A stretch of 64,000 bases of DNA, taken from NCBI RefSeq assembly GCF_902362185.1, contig NC_044509.1, positions 15,747,366 through 15,811,365 on the forward strand, in the 5' to 3' direction. The notes under the pieces are model-generated. The model did no database searches, was not told the DNA's origin, and was given only the letters and a program-made list of their open reading frames with translations. Position numbers and translations under genes: made by a program. This DNA is from Chanos chanos (Eukaryota; Chordata; Actinopteri; Gonorynchiformes; Chanidae). How positions within the stretch are numbered: the first letter of the stretch is position 1; the number at the start of each line of letters is the position of its first letter. This document shows positions 37,801-48,507 of the stretch, in pieces.

Positions 37801-40357
37801 ACGAAATTAAAAAAAACCCAAAATAAGTAAGTCAGACAACACAAATTTAAATAAATAAGTAAATGCATAACATGGCTTCACAAGACTTTTAACAAATAAA
37901 ATGTAAAGAACCTGATCAGTTAATGAAACCTTTATAACACTATGTTATTACATAAAACAGTTTTGGGTTTTGGTTCACGTGAAACTTTCGGTTTCTTTCT
38001 TTAAATACAGTACTTCCTTTTTTGTGTCCTGGTGATGGAAGAACAATGAAAAGGTACAGACAGTAAAACGAGTGTCTTAAATGTGAGACGGGGTGTGACT
38101 GACCTGGAGCCGTTGTTAATGAGGATACTCTCTCTGATTGTCAGTGTACAGTAATACCACACCAACAGGAAATTAAACAGCGCATCTACAACTCTGCCAA
38201 CACAAAACAGGAAAGCTTTTAGTACACTTAAACATCCCTTCATTATTACAAAATTGTTCCAGAACCCCCCCCAAAAAAACCAAATAAACAAACAAACAAA
38301 CAAACAAACAAAAAAACACGGAGAAAGTTCACACTTTTTGTTTACATTTATATTTGCATCTGTTTTTGTTTACATGTGCACAAAAATATGAAAAGCAGAA
38401 CTGTTTGGACTGTCTCTCATTTCTCTCACCACAGCAAGCGACAAGACCTGCTGTCTTCAGACTTCAAAGGGCATAATATCCTTTTCTAATCACTCTGTAT
38501 TTTTATCATTACAGCTCACACGCAGAAGAGGGTTAGCACAGCAGAGGCACCCCTTACCTGTAGTTCACCACAAACCGACAGGTGAACGAGAAGAGTAGCA
38601 ACAAGACGGTCAGGCAAAGTTTAAATTTCTCGTATTCATCTTTATAGGCAAATCTGGAAAGTGGTGAAACAAACATAGGACATATTCTGTGAAACTAGTC
38701 AGGACAATGCAGGACAGGTTTTAGTTTCAATTATCGAAAATCATAGTGTGAGTCATGATCAGTTGGAGTGTGTTGATACAGAGCTTTAAAAAGTACAAAA
38801 TGCATTTATCAAATGGTGAGTGCAAATATCATTTGGCTTTTTGGGAAAAATTGTTTCGACAGTTATTCTACAGTAAATTAAATCTGTCACTGTGGGTCAT
38901 TATACATACAATATTTCGAAAACAAAATTTTTAGCCAGACACTTACTTGGCTTGTTTGTTGAGTAGTGTTACATTCACATTTCCCAACACGAGGCTGAGG
39001 TACAACCTAAATCAAATCCAGGAAGAGATGGAGGTTATGAAGACCTGGCGACTGTTTAAAGTACGTTACATGAAAAGAAAAAAAAAAGTGTGTTTTATCT
39101 TGATTGATGAGTCAACGCAATTGACAAATCCACTGTCAAAGTGATCTTAAATACACTTTGCATAAACACAGTAGATAACATCGATTAAAAGGTGTGACTG
39201 TTATGCAAATCTTCCAACGACTGATCTTTCTTACCCATTCTTCTTTGGAAGGAAGGCCTCCATATCAAAAAATACGTTTGGTCGTTCTTTTATAGATTCC
39301 TGGATGACATCTATGACATTTGTATCCTCTGATTTCTCCGTGTTTCTGCATCTAAACAAAAGCAGAATGGTCAGTGCAGTGCATTGCATTGCGCATAATC
39401 TAACGACACAAATGTATCGTTTATAGGTAATTCATCACTAACCGCGTTATTTCATGTTCACAGGAGAACATGCCATAAAGAGGCTATAAAGATGCAGAAT
39501 GCAAATATGAACAATCTCGCGCCCAACCGCTGCCATTGTTTACAGTGGGCAAAGAGCAACTCCTCACAATTGGCGAACGAGAGATTAACAGATGTAATAA
39601 TACCCACTCCTCCAGTGAAACGGCCAGGTCCTTCAACTTTTTCCTCTGCCTTGCAATAGAAGTGGAGCAACTTTCCTGAAGCTTCGACACCTCCTCGAGC
39701 TTCTGGCGATACAGGCGGTGAGTCTCCTGGAAGAAACAGGTTAGGAGGTAAAGAAGGACGTGCTCTGATACATGCGTCTCAAACACGCGTAAATAAGCAT
39801 CAGTTGATCATAACCGTGATCATGAATCGAAATTCCATTTACCACTTGTTACGCTGAAACAAAACAATGGCGAACAGTTAGTAGGAAGGAGCAAATTGCT
39901 GAATTAGATACCTCCAGTTCTCAATTTTAATTTCGAATGATGTAAGACATGACCGCGGTCAGTGTATCTAATTCCACACCATAAAGACAACAATGCTGAA
40001 GCCCAACTAATTAGCTAATTTATCGACGCGTTCGCTGAATAAACTTGCTGAGTAATGACACTTTCCACCATTTCTCTAAATTTCATGTCTCGACCATATA
40101 TGGCATTGTCCAGAGTTACTCTAAATTTTAATGTCTGTGTCATAATAAGTAAGAGAGCAAAACTTCCTCCAAGGCATCAGTGTGTCTATCTGCTGTCAAA
40201 AGCCCAACCTAGTCAGCTAACAGGCTAGCCTTAGCCTAGTGTAGTCTACTTAACAAATGCCTTACTTGAGACTTCTTACCTGGATCTGTTGATAGTCCTT
40301 TTCCAGATCTCCCCACTCTTGTAAACATTCTTCTAAACTGGTCGGACTGAATAACAT
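34862..40357 (-). CDS. tmem120a: Transmembrane protein 120A (TACAN/NET29)
   Basis: Multi-pass protein of the ER/inner nuclear membrane, known from adipocyte differentiation and from a disputed mechanosensing role; structures show a bound coenzyme A. Exons: 40357-40280, 39726-39608, 39351-39235, 39006-38947, 38653-38558, 38193-38104, 37501-37436, 37297-37236, 37091-36999, 36895-36831, 35393-35325, 34972-34862; 341 codons plus stop versus 343 residues in human. The N-terminal about 100 residues form the expected coiled coil ([20 protein letters not shown]). Later blocks match the human protein: [65 protein letters not shown] and [20 protein letters not shown]. The exon-2 donor at 39607 was chosen because it alone keeps the frame. 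It sits downstream of styxl1 and upstream of por on the same strand, as in human. TMEM120B is the alternative paralogue; synteny favours A. Confidence 0.95.
35418..36521. mobile_element. Non-autonomous DNA transposon candidate in tmem120a intron
   Basis: Both ends carry the same inverted terminal sequence (CCGTAAATTCT at left, AGAATTTACTG at right) flanked by TA on each side. Subterminal stretches repeat GGCCTTTATTT-type motifs in opposite orientations (CAGGCCTTTATTTGAGACAGG left, CCAGCCTTTATTTGCCCAGA right). No transposase-like frame lies inside the 1.1 kb, so it would be an internally deleted copy. Superfamily not assigned. Confidence 0.6.
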
Positions 40358-40946
40358 TTCGTAAAATACACTCCGCAAATAGTGTTTATCAGTTTAAATG
40401 GGCAATATAACGGTGTCTGAGCCACCGGTGGTTTCCTCCCGTTGTCTTTGAGAGCGAGTAGCCAGATCAGCCTCCGTCATCTAAACGCCTCTTCTAACTC
40501 ATACAACCAATGAGCGACGGCCTCGGTACATTTTCGCAAGGCCCTTGCACGTGTGTCGACCAATGAAAGTTCCTAACTCAGAGGATTGCCCTGGGTATTT
40601 TTAGAGCCAGTCCATAACTTAGCTACTTCACCTCCAAATAGCCAGTTTACAACATAGTCAAGCACAATAATCTGTGTTCAAAGTTGACGTTTATTTATTA
40701 ACACGTAATTTCACAGAGGAGTAATAGTTTGAGGTTCTTCGACAATTTTTCTTTCGCTCACCAATTCATCATCATGCAGTATCTAAAGAATTCCACATTC
40801 AATTAACTATTACCACTGTAACTTGTTACTACTAATCTGTACATACGAAAGAATCAAATATTATTAACCATTAAAACAGTGAAGGCATGGTTTCAAACTG
40901 TTGTAAATGGACAGTTTAAATGGATTTTTTCAAATTAATTTAATTA

Positions 40947-40995
<49 letters not shown>

Positions 40996-41029
40996 AAGGG
41001 ATATGGACTATCAAGTCAGCAGCTTCTTC

Positions 41030-43493
41030 TCAGTAGCTGGGCTCTGCAGTATCTGTGATTCTACTCCCCAGCACGTGTGTTTCCCAGTCAGACAGCTGCT
41101 GGACAAATCCACGGTTTGGCCTCATGTTTGTTTTGCAATCCTGCACATGCTCCCAGGCTGCCTGCAATACTCAGAGAAGTGATAAACCATATTATTATTT
41201 AAAAAAAAAAAAAGAACTGTTCAAAGAGAGTTCTTGGTTGTGATAAACAGTACAATACACGTACCAAGCCAAGCTTTCCATAAACAATGATTTATTCTTG
41301 CAAGGATGTCAAAAAAAAAAAAAATTCTCTGGGGGGAAAAAAAACAGTTCAGGAGGACAGTAGAGTTATTCAGTCTTTGAGAAAGTTTCTCAGCAAGTGT
41401 CTGAACGGCTCGTTAAACAGAAATAGCCACGTATGTGTCAACACCTTGGACGTTACATTCAAGGCGTAACAGTAAATGTACTTGTTTACACAAGTGACAT
41501 GCAAGGTGCACTGAAGTAATGTTAGCATACACTGTTTACTTAATGAAGCCTAAAGCTGATATCAACTGTTATATAAGTCCCACTCCTTGGTGTATCGTCA
41601 GCAGTTTGGTCTGGAACGCATGTGTTTTCTGCCACCTGGCTCAAGTCTTCATTTAATTTCTGTCTGCTGTGATACTAATCATTGATACTTCCCAAATTTC
41701 CTCACCTGGGGATTAATAAAATGTTACCTTATCCTATCTTATCTTATCTTATCTTATCTCTTAACTATCAGTGACTAATCTAAGCCTCTGTGATACTGTA
41801 TAGATTAAATTAATAAGATGTCAGAATTAAAAATAGTATATTTGGTGGGGCATACCTTGAGTGAGTATTTCAGGTGATGTATGAGAAATGCCATTGTCAG
41901 TGTGCTGCAGCGACTTATTCCATGACGTGAGAATATCAGGACAGCACGTCCACTTCTGAGATGAGAGTCTAAGTCATCAAACAAAAACTAACAGTCAGTA
42001 AAATAAAAATAAAACATACAAAGTTCAAAGTTCATACAAAAAAAAAAACCCTCATCATCTTGCATAATAGAAGCAAACTTCAAATACATTCTGATGTAGA
42101 ATTAGATTCAAAATACATGTTTCTGTGAATTCAGACTTTTTTATATTTTGCACGTTCAATTTATTTGTTTAAAGCTCTATATATATTAAAAAAAAACCCT
42201 TGCTGGGCTGAGACAGCTGAGAGAATTTTCCAGACTTACCAGTGAAGCTGCATACCTGCTCAAAACAGGTGTACAAATCAGCCTTTACAGAATCTGCAAC
42301 TCGTATGTCAAGCACTGCGCAGTTTCCTTTTTCAAACCTGGTATGACAGTTTTTTTTTTAATTAATGTTTTTCCTTTTTTTTTTTTTTTAGAAAAGGTGT
42401 TAGGAGTATGGACTGGGTTGACAGATCCAAAATGTAAGTCCTTATGGCAGTTTTAGGTATACATGAAAGCGAACTCACGTCAGAACACTTTCCTCTGAAA
42501 CATTGACCAAGGCACTTAGTTTAAGGTCTCTGAGCATGTTGGGATTGGTGGCCTGCTTATAATCACCCATGTACAGCTGTTTTGGTAAGATTTCCACTGG
42601 ATAAGGCTTCAGACTCTCTAATTCCTAAAAAAAAATACACATACAGCACTCAACTAAGTGCAACTCCTCAACATATTTGGAAAACTGTGTTCCAAAAACT
42701 TTACTCTACCCTAATGGTGTAGACACTTTTCATTGTCCTCAAGAAAGGATACAATGCGGCGAACTTCTCATAACCCCCCGCAAGAATCTTAACAGGATAG
42801 CGGCTTGCTTTTGCCAAGCTGTCCGCACATTCTGTGACTGGTCCTAGATGCGTGCGCGGACCACAGAAAGAGAGAAAGCATCAAGCATTTTGGAAAGTGT
42901 TAAGGTAATATACAGTGTAATAACATTCGTGAGGGTGTTTATAACAATTAGCTGATATAAAGGTTCGACAGAAAATTGTTACTCACCAGTCTTTTGCAAG
43001 GAACAGGTAACGCTGTCATATACGACGATATACCTCATACTTTCAATTTCCACACCAAACGGCATGACATGTTTCCCTTGAGAACTCTTTGAACATAAAA
43101 AAATCACATAATTTCTACCATTGCCTCTTAAGCGGAGACAACTGACTTACGTCACTTAAATAGTTTGCTAACTAACTCTTATAAGAGCAAATATTGTATG
43201 ACAACGCATCTGTTGGATATTCTTTGATTAGTTAGAGAATGGCCTACCCATTTAACATTCCGAGCAGTAATGATGTGACCGTCGTTGTACTCGTGTTCTT
43301 CACGTATATCTGAAGGAATCGCAGAAGGTTATACTTATTGTGGTAAATGTAAAGAAACATCGTAACATGTATTAGCCGCATGGTTCTTACCAATGAGGCA
43401 AAGGTAGTTGGTTTCTGTCAGCCGTGAGAAGCGCATATATTGATTCAGGATGTTGTAAAGTTCAGATGGTTCACAAAGAACCGTTTCAGTCAT
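41030..43493 (-). CDS. styxl1: Serine/threonine/tyrosine-interacting-like 1 (MK-STYX)
   Basis: Pseudophosphatase with an N-terminal rhodanese/CDC25-like domain and a C-terminal dual-specificity-phosphatase fold. The human protein lacks activity and acts in stress-granule, mitochondrial and neurite pathways. Exons: 43493-43391, 43309-43248, 43086-42987, 42843-42710, 42624-42479, 42337-42240, 41968-41856, 41161-41030; 295 codons plus stop against 313 in human. [13 protein letters not shown] and [11 protein letters not shown] match the human N-terminus. [21 protein letters not shown] matches the linker. The active-site loop reads [10 protein letters not shown], where human has IFSTQGISRS: the HC of the HCx5R signature is replaced by FS in both, so the phosphatase is predicted to be inactive. 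[16 protein letters not shown] closes the domain. It is head-to-head with prr11, with about 456 bp between start codons. Confidence 0.93.
41565..41762 (+). repeat. Fragment of non-LTR retroelement/SINE 3' tail with (TATCT)n
   Basis: The phrase CACCTGGGGATTAATAAAAT followed by repeated TATCT/TATCTTATC is the usual tail of fish non-LTR elements. It lies in the last styxl1 intron. Upstream extent and family are uncertain. Confidence 0.4.
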
Positions 43494-43949
43494 CGTTTTT
43501 GCACAAAAGTAATGAAACGTAACTGCAGTTAAACATTACTGACATGTGATAAAGTAGGTTACCCAAGCTGGCTATATTAAGCTAAATTTGGTGTAATAAG
43601 TGGATGTAGCGTATCGGTGATATCTTGGCTCAGATGTGGACAAGTAACTAGAGTAATCGTAAAGACCAATAACCCGAACACACCAGTTTGAGGAGTTTGG
43701 TATAGAACGTATCCTTTACACAGCAGTGCGTGTTCGGTCTGGCGTTGTTACGGCACCATAGTAACCTATAAGCATGTCTCTGATTGGTAAATACTCTGAA
43801 GCCTAGTGGAAAGCTATTCGCCGAGCCCTTTCCGCTTTTCGTAACCAATGAAAATGTAAAGTCAGTCCAGCTGTTTGTAACGAGCTGTCTGGTTTGCTGA
43901 TAACAATTTTGATACTGTTTTTGAAATCTAAGTTGGCTAGCCAGCGTCT
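43494..43949. promoter_or_regulatory. Head-to-head styxl1/prr11 promoter region
   Basis: The two start codons face away from each other across 456 bp. CCAAT boxes occur in both orientations (ATTGG at about 43783, CCAAT at about 43845). A CHR-like TTTGAA lies at about 43920, 30 bases before the prr11 ATG. CCAAT (NF-Y) plus CHR is the usual combination in promoters of G2/M genes, and prr11 is such a gene in mammals. Shared use by styxl1 is inference. Confidence 0.55.
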
Positions 43950-46900
43950 ATGGCTGGGGTAAAGGTATGTGGCATTTTTCTTGCTAGAATTATTGATTCT
44001 TGTTTATTGTATAACATTACAGTGCATAACTGCAGTGTGTTGCGGTGCACGTCTGTTTTAACGACAGTAAACTGTCTAAATTTCTAGCATTTAGGAAGTG
44101 TGCTGGGATGTCCATTTGCGAGTCAGCTGGCTAACGCTGAAGTACAAATTAACCAGATAACTTGCAGTATTATCTTGAAGTGAAAACAACAGTTGTTACT
44201 GGTAAATGTTATTTAAAATTTAAAGTTGTATTGGGACTGTGTGAACAAGACGCGCTGGTTAGTTTGCAGAAAGTGTTTCATAAACATCTGGTTTACTATA
44301 ACAGTACGTTGATTTCCTCCTGAGTTTGTTAATGTGTGCTCATTTACCGGTTATAAACACTGAAGACAGGCTACTTTTGTCTGTTCCTTTAGGGACCGAC
44401 GAGGGCCTTTCGCGGACGGAAGAAAAATGCGAGTAGTCGACGCTGGGCTCTCAAGAGCAAAAAACTGCTGGAGACTCAAACGTCTTCCGCAAAAGTAACC
44501 GCATTGTGAGTCAGCTTATTCTCCTTATCTTGACTGAGTAAGAACAAACCATGAATATGTCTGAAGGAGTGAGGCGAGTCAAATGAAAGTCAAAAATAAA
44601 ATATGTACTTGGTCACTGGATGAGTGGTATGTTTTGCCGTAACAAGCTCTCAATCTAAGGAAAACTACGGGAGAAACGTATTCGTTTGTTCTCACACCGC
44701 AGATCTTGCAAACACTTTATCATCTTAAATCGTATCAATGTGATCTACATATTATTTCTGTTAATGTATCATTTTGTATTTCTGCTTCGTCATCTCCACG
44801 TAGTCTCCAATGAACTGCTAAATCTGTCCCCAGCTCAAATGAACAAACCGGTGAGAACCGAACAGAGAACTCCAGTGACGGAAAGATAGTGCCGATTTCC
44901 TCCCCAGGGGGATACCGATCTCTGCTGCTGACCGTTGGCAGTGTGTTTCAGCATGGCTGGAGCAGACTGAGCCAGGCAAGTAAACAGCTCAACTTCATGT
45001 CATGAACAGTGAACTAAAGCTGGCAAGCCACTTCATATAGACATTTAAGTATTTTCTTTACCATCCTTTTACAGACATGTGCTGGATTTTTTGATTCAAT
45101 ACTCTACTGGCGAGCTTACGCGCAAAAGATGGAAACTCTTCACCAGAAAGTAGAAGAGCTGCAAAAGGAGATACATTCCCTGCGTTCGACTGTGCAAGTT
45201 AGTAAGACTGCCATTCAGATGAACATTTTAGATTTCTTTGAAACTTTGATCGTAACCAATGAAACTTCTACGCCTCCTTTTCAGTCCGTTTCAGAGGCCA
45301 AGATGTCAGGATGTGGTTGTAGCGCAGTAGTTGCTTCACACTCGTCAGCACCTCATACTGCTGCCCCATCACTGGCCCCACCACCTCCTCCTCCCCCGCC
45401 TCCTCCTCCACCTCCTCTGCCACCACCTGCACCCGTCATCACAACTCTTCCACAGAAAAAGCCGACAAACACCAAAAATAAAGCGGGATCCAGTATGTTA
45501 CAGGTAATGGTCCCCAGTCTTTTGAAAAACACAATGAGATACTTACATCCTGGCATATTTACAGGTAGTCTTATGCATATCTCTGTTTGTGTGTTTATTT
45601 TTTACCTCAAGATGATTTGGCTTGAGACAATAATATTCAATAGCCTTAAACGCATTGTAAAATAAATGCAGCAAAGTTCTTTCTGATCATTTGTTGTATA
45701 TGTTTTAAACATATCTGCTTGAAACTTCCTCAGAAATGTTGCTTATGTTGCATTGTTTTCTGTTTTCTTTATTGTCTCTCTCTCTCTCACGGCAGAAACT
45801 CGACAGGCCTGTAGCAGTGACACTTCGAGATCTCCAGGCTGTTCGCCTAAGAAAAGTGAATGTCAGCCAGAAAGTCCAGGTAAATATAAAGTTTAAACGT
45901 GGGTGTACGTTTTGAGTGAGTCAGTGCTTTGTCATGAATGCACCTTTTCCTTCAGGTGTCCCCAGATGGACAACGTGTGCCTTTGGTCACGGTCGCAGAC
46001 TTGCAGAAAGTCCGTCTCCGACGCTCTCAGGGGAACCTCTCGTCCAAACTCAGGCTGGCCTCTGCCAGGTGCATCTCCGAATATTTTCTCTGCTCTTGAA
46101 TCTTTGTGTTCTTCGATAACAATGTCGGTCTTGTAAAAGTTTTATCATATACGTATGGTGTTTCATGAATGGAAGACAGACTTCAACGCCTCAACCCAAG
46201 CCTTATTTTTTTTTTTTTATTTCACCTGTTTAATGTCTCTTTGAAGGACACCAACCAAAAGCCTCATGAACCTTCGAGTACAGCTAAAGAGGGTACATAC
46301 TCATCGGTACGTACATCTGTGGTCAATATGCGTTTTCCTTTAATTAAACACGCCAGCGTTAAAAAACCCTTTTCTTATGGCTGTCATAGTGATGTCCTGT
46401 CTCTTCTCACTCAGGAGCCCTGGTGGTACACCCCTGTTTGATAAGGAGAATATTGATGCAAGCACAACGCTCACTCCAATCAAGACTCAAAGTGCAAATG
46501 GCAAATTACAAGTAAGTAGCACTGCCTGACCCACCTAGAAGACCCACGTATTTATTCACTTTGAAAGCATAGCTTACTGTGCAATACTATACTATAGTTC
46601 CCCAAGTTCAACTTACTGGACAGTTTCATGCATTCAGGCCTCTCTTCCTGTGGGTTTCTTAAAAAATGCCAAATAAGCAGGACTGCATACTCAGTGTGCC
46701 AGAGAATGTTGAAACAGAAGGTGTTCCATGAAAGTGGGGTTTCTTGGTTAGAGAGGCGACTTGAGCCGAAGTCAAAACCGTCCAATAGGAATATCTCATA
46801 GCTGTTCTCCTGTTGGATAGTTCTGAATATTTGTCTCAGTTATCTGGATATCAGAAATCCTGTCTTAAGGAATGTGCCCTTATTTCCTCAAAAGCATCAG

Positions 46901-47031
46901 TCTGTCAGTGAATGTTGTTATCTGCATTGCTACTGAATTTCATCAGTGGATTTATATCTCTGTAGGATGCCCTGGTAAAACGACACTCTCCACTGAAGAT
47001 TTTAAGCAGTCACTTGGAAGAGCTTCAGTGA
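43950..47031 (+). CDS. prr11: Proline-rich protein 11
   Basis: Cell-cycle protein, expressed in S-G2/M in mammals and linked to proliferation and actin/chromatin organisation. Exons: 43950-43964, 44393-44505, 44834-44975, 45075-45197, 45285-45503, 45796-45879, 45956-46068, 46247-46306, 46415-46511, 46966-47031; 343 codons plus stop versus 360 in human. There is a basic N-terminus, a putative coiled coil (KMETLHQKVEELQKEIHSLR), a run of 13 Pro, then VTLRDLQAVRLRKV and VTVADLQKVRLRR, which correspond to the human repeated ITVKDLLTVKL / VTVSDLQHVTL elements. SPGGTPLFDKEN and LTPIK match the human C-terminus. The intron after exon 3 has a GC donor (CAG/GCAAGT at 44976). Poly(A) signal AATAAA is at 47865. 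Confidence 0.92.
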
Positions 47032-47864
47032 GGCATTTTTTCAATCTTATCTTGATTTATAAAATGAAAAACAAAATGGTTTTGCCACTATGTGAAAGGT
47101 TCCATTGGAAAATGGAAGGTATGACCTTCTGACATCTGATGCTACATATTATGGCAGCCTGCAGCAAATACCTATCATAAAGCCTTTTTTTAATGCGATG
47201 CATTTTAATGATAAGACGTCTTATTCTAAAAATTCCATTTTGGACTTTTATGCTTGATTGTTGTTTTTTTGCCATACATCTTGCCTCTACATATGCAAGT
47301 ATGTAATGTGATGCAATACAAAACAGTTACAACATACACCAGAAAGGGCCACACACTGGTTCAGCTGACTCACGTTCTTTGCACACAGTTGTGATCTTTC
47401 AACTATTTGCTTTTCTTAGAAACCCTTGTGTTTCCAAATATGCATGCATAACTGAAACAATACTGAAGTATTAATGTGCATGTTTGACCTTGTGAAAAAT
47501 AGTGTTTACGCTGGAGGAGCAATCAAACTGCATGTGAAAATACCAGGTCAATGTTTGAGTGCAGTCTCCATGAGCTAAACTTGTATGAATCTGTGTACTA
47601 CTTGAGGCTATGTTTTGAAATTTGCACATTTAAACTCTAGCTGTTACCCACTGCCTTATGTGTCTAAGAATGCCTGCATGTATATACTCTTTTTTTATAA
47701 GCATGAGGTGCATGATCATTGCATGCAAAGGGACCAAAGATGTATACATGTACATTTTTGCAGATGTTTACATTATGAATATGCTTTTCCACGTTTTCCC
47801 AAAACCACTTCTATTTAATGACTGTAAAACACCAATGTTGTAACATGAGTTTTGAGGATGAATC

Positions 47865-47870
47865 AATAAA
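47865..47870 (+). terminator. prr11: Poly(A) signal of prr11
   Basis: Canonical AATAAA at the end of an AT-rich 3' UTR, about 830 bp after the prr11 stop and before the smg8 start region. Confidence 0.6.
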
Positions 47871-48507
47871 TATTTGACATACTGTACATAAACTGCTAAT
47901 GTTTGTTGTTATTTATTATAACTTTGCTTCCTTTTAAAAACATTAATGGTAAAAAAAAAAAAAAAATGTGTTTATAAATCATGTTGTCCTTCGACTGAGG
48001 GACAGAGGCCGAGGGTGTAAAGGGCACTGTCATATGCCATGTTCTACTGAAATAAAACATTCATTGTTTTAGGTCACTAAATAGCAAAAAGGAATAGATT
48101 GTGTCTACATACAACTGTCAAACGTTAAATGATCCTCTCTAAGACTAGTACGTGAACGGTTTATTAAAAGGAAGTGTTTTTGAGGATAAGCATTTGAATA
48201 TTTTCTGTGCATTTTGACACATTTAAGGAACTTATTACATGGTATAATATAGCGTGAATGAAAAACAAGCCAAGGGTGATCAGTTACCATGTTTTTTTCC
48301 GCATTTATTACTTATGTCCTCGATATATGGAGCACATGAAGTAATCAGTTCCATACAGAATTTAAACACACCATCAGCATACTGTACTATAAATTAGAAG
48401 GTAGTCGTGTGTTCATTGTTTCTACACGGACGTTTTTGCCCTGCGCACGGATATTCGCCCAAAACACAAAAACCCCGCCTCTTCCCTTTCGTTTTTGGAT
48501 ACTTGTC

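Noticed and set aside
39000-40300. Alternative donor GAGTGG/GTATTA at 39603 for tmem120a exon 2
   Set aside because: It would break the frame into exon 3; the donor GA/GTGGGT at 39607 keeps it and matches the human protein.
45353-45556. Gly-rich minus-strand open frame
   Set aside because: Mirror image of the prr11 polyproline codons.
48409-48507. 33-codon upstream extension of smg8 beginning at GTG
   Set aside because: Non-ATG start and no resemblance to SMG8; the ATG at 48508 fits the family.
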